Positions 40,231-49,887 of a DNA stretch of 64,000 nt are shown in pieces; positions within the stretch are counted from its first letter, which is position 1; each line of letters starts with the position of its first letter. The position numbers and the translations under genes were made by a program. The stretch is from Microtetraspora glauca. GTDB taxonomy: Bacteria > Actinomycetota > Actinomycetes > Streptomycetales > Streptomycetaceae. Location: positions 1 to 64,000 of the forward strand of contig JOFO01000024.1 in the NCBI GenBank assembly GCA_000721275.1. Direction: 5' to 3'. A model generated the notes under the pieces. That model was not told where the DNA came from and did no database searches. It saw only the letters and a program-made list of their open reading frames with translations.

Positions 40231-42420
40231 TCAGCCCTGGCCGGTGAGGTCGATCGTCGCGGTGCGTTCGGCCTTGGTCTTGCCGCGCAGGGCGTCGCGC
40301 ATGACGAACGCGACGTCGTCGGCGGAGACCTCGTGCTTCGTGCCGTCGCCCTTGGTGACCATGACGCCCTCGAAGGTGCCTTCGAGGAGGCGGGTGATCG
40401 CCTTCTTGTCGTAGACCTCCACCAGGTGCCCGTCGACGGCCTTCATGGAGAGGATCTGCGGCAGCGAGCGGGCCGGACCGAAGTCGATCTCCTTGCCGCC
40501 GGCCCGGATGGTGATCCGGCCGGACATGGCGGGCTCGGCGAACTCCTTCATCGCCCGGTCCAGTTCGGCCTTGGAGACCGTGGGCTGCCGGACGGTGACC
40601 GGGAGTTCGACGACCTTCGCCTGACCGGTCTCCACCTGGGCGCGGAAGGCGTCCTTCACGGAGATCATCGAGCGCTGGACGTCCAGGCCCCGGCCGGGCT
40701 TGCCCTCGACGGGGGTGACCTTGTTCGGGGCGAACAGGATCGTCGCCTCGGTCGCCGACGAGGAGGAGCCCGCGAGGTCCCGGAGGGCGACGGCCAGCTT
40801 CTCGCTGTCGACCGGGAAGACCGGCTTCGCGACCCGCTCGCCGCCGAACAGGGAGCCGATCACCGAGACGGGGTTGTAGTCGCTGCCGGCGGCGTTGCGG
40901 ACGGTCTGCTGGCTGTCCAGGGAGAGTCCGGCCTTGTCGGGCGCGAGCTGGACCTTCTTGCCGCCGACGGAGAGCTGCAGCGGGGTCGCGGCGCGCTTGC
41001 CGAGCGCCGCCTCCAGCTTGTTGACGGCCTCCTCCTTCGTCCCGCCGCCGATGTCCACGCCGAGCACGGTGGTGCCCTTGGGGACGTCGGACTGGTTGAG
41101 GAGGAGCCCGGCGCCGTAGGCGACGGCGGCCGCGCCGACGAGCCCGGCGGCGAGCAGGACCAGCTTGGAGCGGCCCTTCTTCGCGGGGGCCGGGGCGGGG
41201 CGCGGCGCCGGGGCGGGGGCCTCTTCCCGGGGGGCCTGCCGGGCCGGGCGGGCGGCGGCCGGCGGGACGACCGGGATGCCGCTCGTCAGGGTGTCGCCGG
41301 ACACCTTGCCGCCGGCGGGCCCGCCGGGGCCCGGACGGCCGCCGGCGCCGGGCGCGGACGGGGGCACGGGCGCGGGCTGCTGCGGCGTCAGGATCGCGGT
41401 GTCGTCGGACATGCGGGGCGCGCCGCCGCCGGGGCCGTACGGGCCGGGACCGCCGGGCGCCTGGCCGCCGGGGACGGGGCCGCCGGGCAGCGGGCCGCGG
41501 GGGCCGCCGGCGCCGGGGCGGCGGGGCATGGCGGGGCGCTGCGGCGCGCCGACGCCGAGGTCCGCGATGCCGCTGGCGGGTCCGGTGGTCGGGCCGGTGG
41601 GCTGCCCGTCGTACCGGGGGGTGCCGCCGGCGGGCGTGCCGTCGTACGCGGGCGTGCCGCCGGGCGGGGTCGCGTCGTAGCGCGGGGTGCCGTCCGCCGG
41701 GGTGTCGTGCGCCGGGGTCTCGCCGGGCGGGGGGCCGTCGTACAGCGGGACGCCGGCGGCGGGGGTGCCGTCGTAGCCGGGGAGCGTGCCGGTGTCGTAC
41801 AGCGGGTTGCTGACGGGGCGGCTGGAGGGCGCGCTGCCGACCGTGGGGACGCCGGCGGTCGCGGAGCCCGCGAAGCCGGTGCCGGCGGTCTGCGGGCCGC
41901 CCAGCGCCTTCGGCGCGGGAGCGGGCGCGGGCGCGGCGGGCGCGGCGGGGGCCGCCGGTGCCGGGGCGGCGGGCGCGCTCTTGCGGGGCGCGAACCAGTC
42001 GCTGGGCTCCTTCGCCTTCGGCGCCTCGGCGGCCCGCGGGGCCTCGGGCGCGGCGGGGGCGGGGGCCGGTTCCGGTTCGGGCTCCGGGGCCGGCGCGGGA
42101 GCGGGCCGCTCCGGCTCGGCCGGCGCCGCGGCGTCGGCGTCGCCGCCGGCGACGGGCTTGCGGACCACGACCGGCGGGATCGGCCGGGAACCCGGAATGT
42201 TGATGCGGATCCGGGTCGTCAGGGTGGTCTCGGTCTTCGGCTCCTCCGGCGGCGCCGGGGGCGCGCCGGGGCCCTCCTCCGGCGCGTCCTGCGTCGGGTG
42301 GAGCGACGGATACTGGCGGGATCCGTACGGCTGGGTTCCCGACGGGTAGGCGGCCCCGCCGCGCCCCTGGGCGCCGCCGGAGGACGAACTGTCGGTCTCT
42401 CGACCAGTTTCACGACTCAA
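40231..42420 (-). CDS. Large membrane protein with peptidoglycan-binding-like domains
   Basis: 729 aa from a TTG after GGGAG. Residues 1-400 are a Pro/Ala/Gly-rich cytoplasmic part with YDGTPAGGTP-type repeats, then a membrane helix near 420 (KLVLLAAGLVGAAAVAYGAG). The external part carries two copies of a PG_binding_4-like region (around LGVDIGGGTKEEAVNKLEAALG and again TVSKAELDRAMKEFAEP). No L,D-transpeptidase (YkuD) or VanW catalytic motif is visible at the end, so it may be a wall-binding scaffold. The TTG is the only start that has a good ribosome-binding site. Confidence 0.8.
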   Translation of the reverse strand: MSRETGRETDSSSSGGAQGRGGAAYPSGTQPYGSRQYPSLHPTQDAPEEGPGAPPAPPEEPKTETTLTTRIRINIPGSRPIPPVVVRKPVAGGDADAAAPAEPERPAPAPAPEPEPEPAPAPAAPEAPRAAEAPKAKEPSDWFAPRKSAPAAPAPAAPAAPAAPAPAPAPKALGGPQTAGTGFAGSATAGVPTVGSAPSSRPVSNPLYDTGTLPGYDGTPAAGVPLYDGPPPGETPAHDTPADGTPRYDATPPGGTPAYDGTPAGGTPRYDGQPTGPTTGPASGIADLGVGAPQRPAMPRRPGAGGPRGPLPGGPVPGGQAPGGPGPYGPGGGAPRMSDDTAILTPQQPAPVPPSAPGAGGRPGPGGPAGGKVSGDTLTSGIPVVPPAAARPARQAPREEAPAPAPRPAPAPAKKGRSKLVLLAAGLVGAAAVAYGAGLLLNQSDVPKGTTVLGVDIGGGTKEEAVNKLEAALGKRAATPLQLSVGGKKVQLAPDKAGLSLDSQQTVRNAAGSDYNPVSVIGSLFGGERVAKPVFPVDSEKLAVALRDLAGSSSSATEATILFAPNKVTPVEGKPGRGLDVQRSMISVKDAFRAQVETGQAKVVELPVTVRQPTVSKAELDRAMKEFAEPAMSGRITIRAGGKEIDFGPARSLPQILSMKAVDGHLVEVYDKKAITRLLEGTFEGVMVTKGDGTKHEVSADDVAFVMRDALRGKTKAERTATIDLTGQG

Positions 42421-42560
42421 AGCAGGATCTCCCGGTTGGCTCCGCCGCCCGCTCTTGCTGATGCTCGTTCTGTCCCGGGCGGTTCGGCGGCGCGCACCAC
42501 CATACTGTCCAGCGCCGCCGGTTATCCGCTCGGTGCGGAGTCCGCCTGCTCACGGGTGGT

Positions 42561-42914
42561 CTACGGGGTGCTCTGCGGCAGCCTGCTGACGGTGGCGCAG
42601 ATCACAGCGGTGCCCATGCCTCCGAAGAGGAACAGCAGCTCGCCGATGCCGCCGCCGAAGAGGCCGTCCCCCTCGGGCCGGCCGAGGCTGAGCACGATGA
42701 CGGCGAGGAGCCAGCCGCCGCCGGCGGCGGCGAGGCCGGCCTGGTTGCCGGTGGCGCGCATCCCTCCGTAGAAGAGGGCGGCGGTGCCGAGGAGGGCGAG
42801 GATCAGGCCGGCGGGGAGCCAGGCGGCCTGGACGAGGGCGCCGGCGGTGCCGGTGACGGCTCCGAGGACGAACAGGCCGGCGTAAGCGGCGTACCGGGCG
42901 GCGGGGCTGGTCAT
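42561..42914 (-). CDS. Small integral membrane protein (DUF6113-like)
   Basis: 117 aa with four hydrophobic helices covering most of its length. It begins with the overlap ATGA with mshB (the stop codon of mshB overlaps its start by 4 bp), so it is translated together with mshB. I place it in the uncharacterised DUF6113 family by general resemblance. A role in mycothiol metabolism is possible only by context. Confidence 0.75.
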   Translation of the reverse strand: MTSPAARYAAYAGLFVLGAVTGTAGALVQAAWLPAGLILALLGTAALFYGGMRATGNQAGLAAAGGGWLLAVIVLSLGRPEGDGLFGGGIGELLFLFGGMGTAVICATVSRLPQSTP

Positions 42915-43831
42915 CGGCCGGCCGCCTCCTCGGGGAGGCCCGCGAAGAGGTCGGTCTCGCGCTCGCCGGCGGGGGCGCCGGAGGTGCCGCGGACGAGTTC
43001 GTAGTACTCGGTGGTGAAGAGCGGCTGGGCGAGGTCGTTGGAGAGGGCGAACCAGGGGCCGTCGACGGCGACCTGGGTGGTGTGGGCGGCCATGGCGGCG
43101 CGCTTGCGGGCCGCGTACGAGGCGGGGTCGGCGAGGTCGCCGCCGTCGATCTCGGCGGTGATCCGGTCCTCGTCGACGACGCCGGGGACGTCGGCGACGG
43201 CGGCGTGGTCCGGGAACGCGGAGCCCTCGGCGGCCAGCCGGGCGAAACCGGCCTCGGCGACGGGGCGGGGCACCCGGTTCCAGTAGATCTTGGCGATGGT
43301 GTGGGCCGGGCCGAGGCCGGGGCGGTGGCCGGGGTCGGCGGCGAGGTCGGCGGCGCGCATGGCGACCCGGTGGGCCTGGATGTGGTCGGGGTGGCCGTAG
43401 CCGCCGTCGGGGTCGTAGGTGACGAGGACCTGGGGGCGGGTCTCGCGGATGACCTGGACGAGCGGGTCGGCGGCGGTGTCGACGTCCGTGTTCCAGAAGG
43501 CGTGCGGGCGCTCGTTCTGGTGGACGCCCATCATGCCGGAGTCGCGGAAGCGGCCCTGTCCGCCGAGGAAGCGGTGGTCGGTGACGCCGAGGGCGTCCAT
43601 GGCGGCGGCGAGTTCGCCGGCGCGGTGCGGGCCGAGGCGGTCCTCGCGGTCGGGGGCCAGGTGGGCCAGGCCGGGCGGGATGACCTCGCCCTCCTCGCCC
43701 AGGGTGCAGGTGACCAGGGTGACAAGGGCGCCTTCGGCCGCGTACCGGGCCATGGTGGCGCCGTTGTTGATCGACTCGTCGTCGGGGTGCGCGTGCACGA
43801 GGAGCAGACGACGGGCGGGGAGATCGGTCAT
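42911..43831 (-). CDS. mshB: N-acetyl-GlcN-Ins deacetylase (mycothiol biosynthesis)
   Basis: 306 aa. The LmbE/PIG-L zinc site AHPDDE is at 14-19, and the [12 protein letters not shown] segment supplies the third zinc ligand. The sequence matches Msh[14 protein letters not shown] and NTDVD regions. It deacetylates 1-O-(2-acetamido-2-deoxy-glucopyranosyl)-inositol to GlcN-Ins, the second-stage step of mycothiol synthesis. TAGGGT lies 6 nt before the ATG, so the mRNA is probably leaderless. It is coupled to the membrane gene downstream by a 4-bp overlap. In M. tuberculosis the orthologue is Rv1170. Confidence 0.94.
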   Translation of the reverse strand: MTDLPARRLLLVHAHPDDESINNGATMARYAAEGALVTLVTCTLGEEGEVIPPGLAHLAPDREDRLGPHRAGELAAAMDALGVTDHRFLGGQGRFRDSGMMGVHQNERPHAFWNTDVDTAADPLVQVIRETRPQVLVTYDPDGGYGHPDHIQAHRVAMRAADLAADPGHRPGLGPAHTIAKIYWNRVPRPVAEAGFARLAAEGSAFPDHAAVADVPGVVDEDRITAEIDGGDLADPASYAARKRAAMAAHTTQVAVDGPWFALSNDLAQPLFTTEYYELVRGTSGAPAGERETDLFAGLPEEAAGR

Positions 43832-43837
43832 GGCCCC

Positions 43838-43843
43838 ACCCTA
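43838..43843 (-). promoter_or_regulatory. -10 box for leaderless mshB mRNA
   Basis: TAGGGT on the minus strand ends 6 nt before the ATG at 43831. Confidence 0.5.
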
Positions 43844-43872
43844 CGAGGCGGGGCCGCGGCCGGCCGCCCGGG

Positions 43873-44073
43873 TCAGAACTTGATGCCGGCGATCATGCTC
43901 GCCACGTTGGTGGTGAGCGTGGTGATCGAGTCGGAGAGGGAGGAGCTGGCGAGGTAGAAGCCCAGGAGCGCGCAGACCACCGCGTGACCGGCCTTGAGTC
44001 CGGATTTCCGGATCAGCAGGAAGACGACGATCGCCAGCAGCACCACCACGGAGATCGAGAGCGAGAGTGCCAC
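43873..44073 (-). CDS. 66-aa membrane protein
   Basis: 66 aa from a GTG after GGAGG. Two hydrophobic helices (about 4-22 and 29-47) with a short basic loop RKSGLKAG, followed by a polar tail (SDSITTLTTNVASMIAGIKF). Small membrane proteins of this shape accompany many Streptomyces loci; I do not know this one. It lies 41 bases upstream of mshB and may share its transcription. Confidence 0.75.
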   Translation of the reverse strand: MALSLSISVVVLLAIVVFLLIRKSGLKAGHAVVCALLGFYLASSSLSDSITTLTTNVASMIAGIKF

Positions 44074-44147
44074 GGCGGTTCACCTCCACCTTCGGTCGGG
44101 AATTCGAGCGGTCCGTGCGAGCGGGTCGTGCGGGTCCGTGCGGGGTT

Positions 44148-44223
44148 CGTACGGTTGTCGTGCGGTTGTCGTGCAGTTGTGGTGCGGTGTCGTGCGGTTG
44201 TGGTGCCGTGGTCCTGCGGTGCG
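44148..44223 (+). repeat. Degenerate 11-bp tandem repeats
   Basis: About seven units of the type CGTGCGGTTGT (for example 44159-44169 and 44191-44201 are identical; others differ by one to three bases, and one is 10 bp long). Function unknown; possibly a slippage-prone region or regulatory array. Confidence 0.75.
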
Positions 44224-44384
44224 CGTGCGCCTGGTGCGTGCGGGTGGTGCGGTCCCCGGGCATGTGCCCGGCGCTCCCACGCGGGTGCATACCCACGGAG
44301 GGCCACCCACCAAGCGCTACGGATCATAACTATCCGTACCCGCGCATTGATCGGCGTACAGGCGCGCGAGGGGGCTCACAGCGC

Positions 44385-44390
44385 TACTTT
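44385..44390 (+). promoter_or_regulatory. -10 box for leaderless S9 peptidase mRNA
   Basis: TACTTT ends 7 nt before the ATG at 44398; no Shine-Dalgarno site. Confidence 0.5.
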
Positions 44391-44397
44391 CAGCCTT

Positions 44398-46584
44398 ATG
44401 ACCATGCCTCAGCAGTACTCGTCCGCCCCACCCGTGGGGCTCTCCTTCCCCCGCCTGCACGCCCGGACCCAGCGGTTCGGTCTCGGTGTCCCGCGCGGCT
44501 TCTCCGTCTCCCCGGACGGGGAGCACGTCGTCTTCGTGCGCTCCGGCTCGGGCACCGACCGGAGCCACCTGCTGTGGGTGCTGGACCTGCCGGCGGACGG
44601 CGGGAAGCCGGCGGAGCGGGTCGTCGCGGACCCGTCGGCGCTGCTCGCGGGGGCCGCGGAGGAGCTGTCCGCGGAGGAGCGGGCCCGGCGCGAGCGGAGC
44701 CGCGAGGGGTCGGCCGGGATCGTCGGGTACGCGGTGGACGGGGCGGTCGAGCTGGCGGCGTTCGCCCTGTCCGGGCGGCTGTTCACGGCCGAGCTGCGGG
44801 CCGGGACCGCGCGGGAGCTGCCGGTGCCGGGGCCGGTGATCGACCCGCGTCCCTCGCCGGACGGGCGGCGGGTGGCGTATGTGTCGGGAGGCGCGCTGCG
44901 GGTGGTCGGAGCGGACGGTTCCGGTGACGCGGAACTGGCGGTTCCGGAGGACGCGCACACCACCTACGGATTGGCCGAATTCATCGCCTCCGAGGAGATG
45001 GGCCGGGACCGCGGATTCTGGTGGTCGCCCGAGTCGGACCGGCTCCTGGTGGCCCGCGTCGACGACCGCGCGGTGCGCCGCTGGTACATCGCGGACCCGG
45101 CGCACCCGGAGCGCGAGCCGCAGCGGGTGGGGTATCCGGCGGCGGGGACGCCCGACGCGGAGGTGCGGCTCTTCCTGTACGCCCTCGACGGGTCCCGCAC
45201 CGAGGTGGTGTGGGACCGGGAGCGGTTCCCGTACCTCGCGCGCGTGCACTGGTCCGCGGCGGGCGCGCCGCTGCTGCTGGTGCAGGCGCGGGACCAGCGG
45301 ACGGCGCGGGTCCTCGCGGTGGACACGGTGGCGGGCACCACCGCGACCGTCCGCGAGGAGGAGGACCCCGCCTGGATCGAACTGCTGCCGGGGGTGCCGT
45401 GCTGGGCCCCGGACGGGCGGCTGGTGCGGGTCGGCGACGAGAGCGGGGCGCGGGCGCTGACCGTGGGCGAGGAGCGGCTGACGGACGCCGCGCTGCACGT
45501 GCGGGCGGTGGTCGACGTGGGCGGGGACGACGTGCTGGTGACGGCGTCGGCGGGCGCGGCGGCGGCGGAGCCGGAGACCGGCGAGGCGCACGTCTACCGG
45601 GTGTCGGCGCGGGGCGCGGAGCGGGTGTCGGAGGGCGCGGGCTGGCACGGGGCGGTGCGCTGCGGCGCGGTGACCGTGCTGGTGTCCGCGCGGCCGGACG
45701 CGCCGGGCGCGGTGGCGCGGGTGCTGCGGGACGGCGAGCAGGTGGCGGTGGTCGGCTCGGCCGCGGTCGAACCGCCGCTGCGGGCCCGGCCGGTGTTCAC
45801 GGAGGCCGGTGAGCGGCGGATCCCCTGCGCGGTGCTGCTGCCGTCCTGGTACGAGGAGGGGCAGGGGCCGCTGCCGGTGCTGATGGACCCGTACGGCGGC
45901 CCGCACGGGCCCCGGGTGGTGGCCGCGCACAACGCGCACCTGACCTCGCAGTGGTTCGCCGAGCAGGGCTTCGCGGTGGTGGTCGCGGACGGGCGGGGCA
46001 CGCCGTGGCGGTCGCCCGCGTGGGAGAAGGCGGTGCTGCGGGACTTCGCGGTGACGCTGGAGGACCAGGTGGCGGCCGTGCGGGCGCTGGCGGAGCGGTT
46101 CCCGCTGGACCTGGACCGGGTGGCCGTGCGGGGCTGGTCGTTCGGCGGCTATCTGGCGGGGCTGGCGGTGCTGCGCCGGCCGGACGTCTTCCACGCGGCG
46201 GTGGTGGGCGCGCCGGTGACGGACTGGCGGCTGTACGACACCCACTACACCGAGCGGTACCTGGGCGTCCCGGAGGCGGAGCCGGAGGTGTACGCGGCGC
46301 AGTCGCTGCTCACCGACGACGGCCTGTCGGCGCCGGAGGAGCCGGCCCGGCCGATGATGATCGTGCACGGTCTGGCGGACGACAACGTGGTGGTGGCGCA
46401 CGCGCTGCGGCTGTCGTCGGCGCTGCTCGCGGCGGGCCGGCCGCACGAGGTGCTGCCGCTGTCCGGGGTGACGCACATGACCCCGCAGGAGCAGGTGGCG
46501 GAGAACCTGCTGCTCCTCCAGGTCGACTTCCTGAAGCGGTCGCTGGGCGGCTTCCCCGCTCACCAGCCGGGCGGGCGCGGGTAG
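44398..46584 (+). CDS. S9-family serine peptidase (DPP IV-like)
   Basis: 728 aa; the ATG at 44398 is followed two codons later by another ATG. An N-terminal beta-propeller-type region (repeated SPDG and similar blade motifs such as FSVSPDGEHVV) is followed by the alpha/beta-hydrolase domain. The triad is complete: Ser581 in GWSFGGYL, Asp near 661 in GLADDNV, and His693 in SGVTHM; DGRGTPWRSP is also typical. No signal peptide, so it probably acts in the cytoplasm, cutting Pro-containing or short peptides. Its 3' end overlaps the next gene by 25 bp (convergent). Confidence 0.92.
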   Translation: MTMPQQYSSAPPVGLSFPRLHARTQRFGLGVPRGFSVSPDGEHVVFVRSGSGTDRSHLLWVLDLPADGGKPAERVVADPSALLAGAAEELSAEERARRERSREGSAGIVGYAVDGAVELAAFALSGRLFTAELRAGTARELPVPGPVIDPRPSPDGRRVAYVSGGALRVVGADGSGDAELAVPEDAHTTYGLAEFIASEEMGRDRGFWWSPESDRLLVARVDDRAVRRWYIADPAHPEREPQRVGYPAAGTPDAEVRLFLYALDGSRTEVVWDRERFPYLARVHWSAAGAPLLLVQARDQRTARVLAVDTVAGTTATVREEEDPAWIELLPGVPCWAPDGRLVRVGDESGARALTVGEERLTDAALHVRAVVDVGGDDVLVTASAGAAAAEPETGEAHVYRVSARGAERVSEGAGWHGAVRCGAVTVLVSARPDAPGAVARVLRDGEQVAVVGSAAVEPPLRARPVFTEAGERRIPCAVLLPSWYEEGQGPLPVLMDPYGGPHGPRVVAAHNAHLTSQWFAEQGFAVVVADGRGTPWRSPAWEKAVLRDFAVTLEDQVAAVRALAERFPLDLDRVAVRGWSFGGYLAGLAVLRRPDVFHAAVVGAPVTDWRLYDTHYTERYLGVPEAEPEVYAAQSLLTDDGLSAPEEPARPMMIVHGLADDNVVVAHALRLSSALLAAGRPHEVLPLSGVTHMTPQEQVAENLLLLQVDFLKRSLGGFPAHQPGGRG

Positions 46585-47498
46585 GGCGGCGGCGGGGTCG
46601 CCGCGGGGCCCCGGGGCGCGGGCGCGGCGTCGGGGGCGCCGCGCCCGCCCAGCAGGGCGAGGACGGCGGCCCCGGCGAGCACCGCGAAGCCGGCGGTGAC
46701 GAGGCCGGGGGCGTCCAGGCCGGGGGCGGTGACGTACCAGACGTCGAGGTGGACGTAGGCGCGGACCAGCCGGGCGAGTTCGGCGACGCCGCCGGCGAGC
46801 AGGACGCCGCCGGCCAGGACGCCGAGGGGGCGGGTGTGGCGGGCGGCGGCGAAGGCGGCAACCGCGGCGGTCAGGTACAGGGCGACGAGGACGAGCGCGA
46901 GCCAGCCGGGCGGGACGCCGAGGGCGGCGACGAGGGCGGACCGGCCGCCGGTGAAGCGGTCGACGGCGAAGCGGGGGTCGGTCCGGCCGGTCCACCGGAC
47001 CTCCTGGACGAGCAGCACGAGGGCCGCGGCGAGCAGCAGGACGCCGGCGGCGACGGCCGGTCCGCGCAGCGGGCGGCTCGGCGGGTGCTCCTCGGGCGCG
47101 GCGGGCGGGCGTCGGCCGGCCAGCACGGTGACGAGGAGTCCGGCGGCGAGGCCCAGTTCGAGCAGGGCGGTGACGAGGGGGCCGGTGCCGTGGGTCCAGA
47201 GACCGGGAAGGCGGACGGCGAAGGCGAGGGCGCCGGTGGCGGCGAGCGCGCCGGCGGCGTGCCGGGAGCGGAGGGCCGCGAGGGCGGTGCCGGCGGCGGC
47301 GAGGCAGAGGACCGGGTCGAGCAGGGTGGTGGCGGCGCGGGTCCGGGCGAGCCGGAAGCGGTCGCCGGTCCAGTGCCAGAAGAGGTCCGCGGGCGAGCCG
47401 AGGGCGGCGAGGTCGCGCAGGATCCAGACGAAGGGGACGAGGGCGAGCGCGGCGGCGAGCGCGGCCCCGGTGAGACGTGCCGGTCGAGTCACAGTCAC
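46560..47498 (-). CDS. Multi-spanning hypothetical membrane protein
   Basis: 312 aa if it starts at the GTG at 47498; starts at 47513 or 47492 are possible. There are about eight hydrophobic helices (LTGAALAAALALVPFVWILR, VLCLAAAGTALAAL and others) and no known motif. GAGTAT lies 7 nt upstream of 47498, suggesting a leaderless mRNA. The C-terminus, a Pro-rich tail, overlaps the convergent S9 peptidase by 25 bp. Confidence 0.65.
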   Translation of the reverse strand: MTVTRPARLTGAALAAALALVPFVWILRDLAALGSPADLFWHWTGDRFRLARTRAATTLLDPVLCLAAAGTALAALRSRHAAGALAATGALAFAVRLPGLWTHGTGPLVTALLELGLAAGLLVTVLAGRRPPAAPEEHPPSRPLRGPAVAAGVLLLAAALVLLVQEVRWTGRTDPRFAVDRFTGGRSALVAALGVPPGWLALVLVALYLTAAVAAFAAARHTRPLGVLAGGVLLAGGVAELARLVRAYVHLDVWYVTAPGLDAPGLVTAGFAVLAGAAVLALLGGRGAPDAAPAPRGPAATPPPPYPRPPGW

Positions 47499-47575
47499 GG
47501 GGCCGATACTCACGGTCAGCGGCGGCCGAAACAAGCGGTTCCGGGCAAGGGGCGGTCCGGAGGTGACGGAGTGTG

Positions 47576-47607
47576 GGCCGGCGGGCCCCCGCAGGGCCCC
47601 GCCGGCC
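47576..47607 (-). terminator. Terminator of the downstream peptide ABC operon
   Basis: A 13-bp stem with one bulged C (47576-47588 with 47594-47607) lies 117 bases beyond the stop codon of the last ABC gene on the minus strand. Confidence 0.55.
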
Positions 47608-47723
47608 GACGGCACCCGCACGGCCGCACGTTCAGCAGGATCGGGCGTCCGGATGTCGGAGCGGCTTCCCGGCGGTTGCCGGGCTGTTAAGGACGCAGGG
47701 GGGGACGCCGGGGCCGCCGGGGT

Positions 47724-48905
47724 TCAGAGCGTCTTCGGGCCGCCCGGCTCCTCCGGCGGCTCCGGTCCGCGCTCCTCCGGGTCGCGCCGTACGGGCCCGG
47801 GCGGCTCCTCGTGGGCGGCGGCGGACGCCTCCGCCGGGGCCGGGCCCTCCTCCAGGGGTTCGGTGTGGGCGAGCGAGTCCTCCGGCGGGACCACCTGCTT
47901 CTCCTCCGCGAAGTGGCAGGCCGAGTCGTGCTTCGCGGGGCCGTCGGTGAGCCGGAAGACGGCGGGGACGGCGAGCAGCGGGACCTCCAGTTCGCACCGC
48001 CGCTGCGCCTTCCAGCAGCGGGTGCGGAAGCGGCAGCCGGAGGGGATGTTGGCCGGGGAGGGCACGTCGCCGGTGAGGATGATCCGCTCGCGGTGGGCGC
48101 GGGCCTCCGGGTCCGGCACCGGGACGGCGGAGAGCAGCGCCTGGGTGTAGGGGTGGGTGGGGTGGTCGTAGATCTGGGTGTCGGTGCCGATCTCCACGAT
48201 CCGGCCGAGGTACATGACGCCGACCCGGTCGGAGATGTGCCGCACGATCGACAGGTCGTGGGCGATGAAGACGTACGACAGGGAGAACTCGGACTGGAGC
48301 CGGTCGAGCAGGTTGACGACCTGTGCCTGGACGGAGACGTCGAGGGCGGAGACCGGTTCGTCGGCGACGATGATCTCGGGCTGGAGGGCGAGGCCGCGGG
48401 CGATGCCGATGCGCTGGCGCTGGCCGCCGGAGAACTGGTGCGGGTAGCGGTTGATGTACTCGGGGTTGAGGCCGACGACGTCGAGGAGGTCCTGGACCTT
48501 GCGGCGCCGGTCGCCCTTGGGCGCGACCTCGGGGTGGATCTCGTACGGCTCGCCGATGATGTCGCCGACCGTCATGCGCGGGTTGAGCGAGGTGTACGGG
48601 TCCTGGAAGACCATCTGGATGTTGCGGCGGACGGCCTTGAGGGCGCGCGGGGAGAGCCGGGTGAGGTCCTCGCCCTTGTACCGGATCGTGCCGGAGGTCG
48701 GCCGCTCCAGGTTGACGAGCATCTTCGCGACGGTGGACTTGCCGCAGCCGGACTCGCCGACGATGCCGAGGGTCTCGCCGGCGACGAGGTCGAAGTCGAC
48801 GCCGTCGACCGCCTTGACCGCGCCGACCTGCTTCTTGAAGAGGATGCCCTGGGTGAGCGGGTAGTGCTTGTGCAGGTCCCGGACCTCGAGAATCGCCTCA
48901 GCCAT
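47724..48905 (-). CDS. Oligopeptide ABC transporter ATPase F (unit A)
   Basis: 393 aa. ABC motifs: Walker [10 protein letters not shown] (about 50-58), signature SGGQRQ, Walker B IIVADEP and the oligopeptide/dipeptide C-terminal domain with four Cys ([14 protein letters not shown] ... CHFAEE), a possible Fe-S or zinc cluster site as in OppF/DppF. A Pro/Glu-rich tail of about 60 residues is unusual and is absent in the second unit's copy. Its start overlaps the D-type ATPase by 8 bp. It is the last of a five-gene operon. Confidence 0.92.
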   Translation of the reverse strand: MAEAILEVRDLHKHYPLTQGILFKKQVGAVKAVDGVDFDLVAGETLGIVGESGCGKSTVAKMLVNLERPTSGTIRYKGEDLTRLSPRALKAVRRNIQMVFQDPYTSLNPRMTVGDIIGEPYEIHPEVAPKGDRRRKVQDLLDVVGLNPEYINRYPHQFSGGQRQRIGIARGLALQPEIIVADEPVSALDVSVQAQVVNLLDRLQSEFSLSYVFIAHDLSIVRHISDRVGVMYLGRIVEIGTDTQIYDHPTHPYTQALLSAVPVPDPEARAHRERIILTGDVPSPANIPSGCRFRTRCWKAQRRCELEVPLLAVPAVFRLTDGPAKHDSACHFAEEKQVVPPEDSLAHTEPLEEGPAPAEASAAAHEEPPGPVRRDPEERGPEPPEEPGGPKTL

Positions 48906-49881
48906 GGAGGCACTCCTTCCAGAAGTGGCAGGCGCTGGAGCGCGGGACGGGCGACTCGGTGACCTCGTACAGCGGCGGCACGTCGGTCCGGCAGACGTCC
49001 TGGGCCATCGGGCAGCGCGGGTTGAAGGCGCAGCCGGGCGGGATGGCGAGCAGGTTGGGCGGCAGGCCCTTGATCGCGTACAGCTCCTGGCCCTTCTGGT
49101 CCAGGCGCGGGATGGAGTCGAGGAGGCCGCGGGTGTAGGGGTGGGCGGGCGCCTTGTAGATCTCGTGGACGGGGGCCCGCTCGACGATCCGGCCGGCGTA
49201 CATGACGGCGATCTTGTCGGCGACGTCGGCGACGACGCCGAGGTCGTGGGTGATCAGGATGAGGCCCATGTGGAGCTCGCGCTGGAGTTCCGCGAGGAGG
49301 TCCATGACCTGGGCCTGGACGGTGACGTCGAGGGCGGTGGTGGGCTCGTCGGCGATGATCAGCTCGGGTTCGAGGGCGAGCGCCATGGCGATCATGATGC
49401 GCTGGCGCATGCCGCCGGAGAACTGGTGGGGGTACTGGCCGACGCGTTCCTTGGCGGCGGGGATGCGGACCCGGTCCATCAGCTCGACGGCCCGGGTGCG
49501 GGCGTCCTTCTTGCTCATGCCGCGGTGGACGACGAACATCTCGCCGAGCTGTTCGCCGACGCTGAGGACGGGGTTGAGGGAGGACAGGGCGTCCTGGAAG
49601 ATCATCGCCATCTTGGCGCCGCGGACCTTCCTGCGCTCCTCCTCCTTGAGCTTCAGCAGGTCCTGGCCCTGGAAGAGGATCTGGCCGCCGGTGATCCTGC
49701 CGGGGGGCATGTCGAGGATGCCCATGACGGCCTGGGCGGTGACGGACTTGCCGGAGCCGGACTCGCCGAGGACGGCGAGGGTCTCCCCCGCGTCGACCGC
49801 GTAGTCGACGCCGTTGACCGCCTTGGCCACCCCGTCGCGGGTGTGGAACTCCACGTGCAGGTCGCGCACTTCGAGCAGCAT
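48898..49881 (-). CDS. Oligopeptide ABC transporter ATPase D (unit A)
   Basis: 327 aa. Walker A GESGSGKSV, signature SGGMRQRI, Walker B IIADEPTTALDVT and the OppD-type C-terminal domain (CAFNPRCPMAQDVC ... CHFW). Together with the F-type ATPase it energises peptide uptake. It overlaps the F gene by 8 bp and lies 6 bases after the permease C gene. The sequence is strongly similar to the D ATPase of unit B, so the two operons look like a duplication. Confidence 0.92.
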   Translation of the reverse strand: MLLEVRDLHVEFHTRDGVAKAVNGVDYAVDAGETLAVLGESGSGKSVTAQAVMGILDMPPGRITGGQILFQGQDLLKLKEEERRKVRGAKMAMIFQDALSSLNPVLSVGEQLGEMFVVHRGMSKKDARTRAVELMDRVRIPAAKERVGQYPHQFSGGMRQRIMIAMALALEPELIIADEPTTALDVTVQAQVMDLLAELQRELHMGLILITHDLGVVADVADKIAVMYAGRIVERAPVHEIYKAPAHPYTRGLLDSIPRLDQKGQELYAIKGLPPNLLAIPPGCAFNPRCPMAQDVCRTDVPPLYEVTESPVPRSSACHFWKECLHG

Positions 49882-49887
49882 GGGTCC

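Larger units (their letters stand above)
44074..44397 (+). other. Non-coding gap rich in short repeats
   Basis: This 324-bp region between the 66-aa gene (minus) and the S9 peptidase (plus) contains a run of degenerate 11-bp repeats (44148-44223) and other GTGCGG words, then a CCGGGCATGTGCCCGG hairpin near 44257-44272. Near the end, TACTTT (44385-44390) lies 7 nt before the peptidase ATG. No gene is supported. Confidence 0.5.

Noticed and set aside
44074..44397. Possible CRISPR or direct-repeat array
   Set aside because: The 11-bp repeats are degenerate, have no spacers of constant length, and no cas genes are present.
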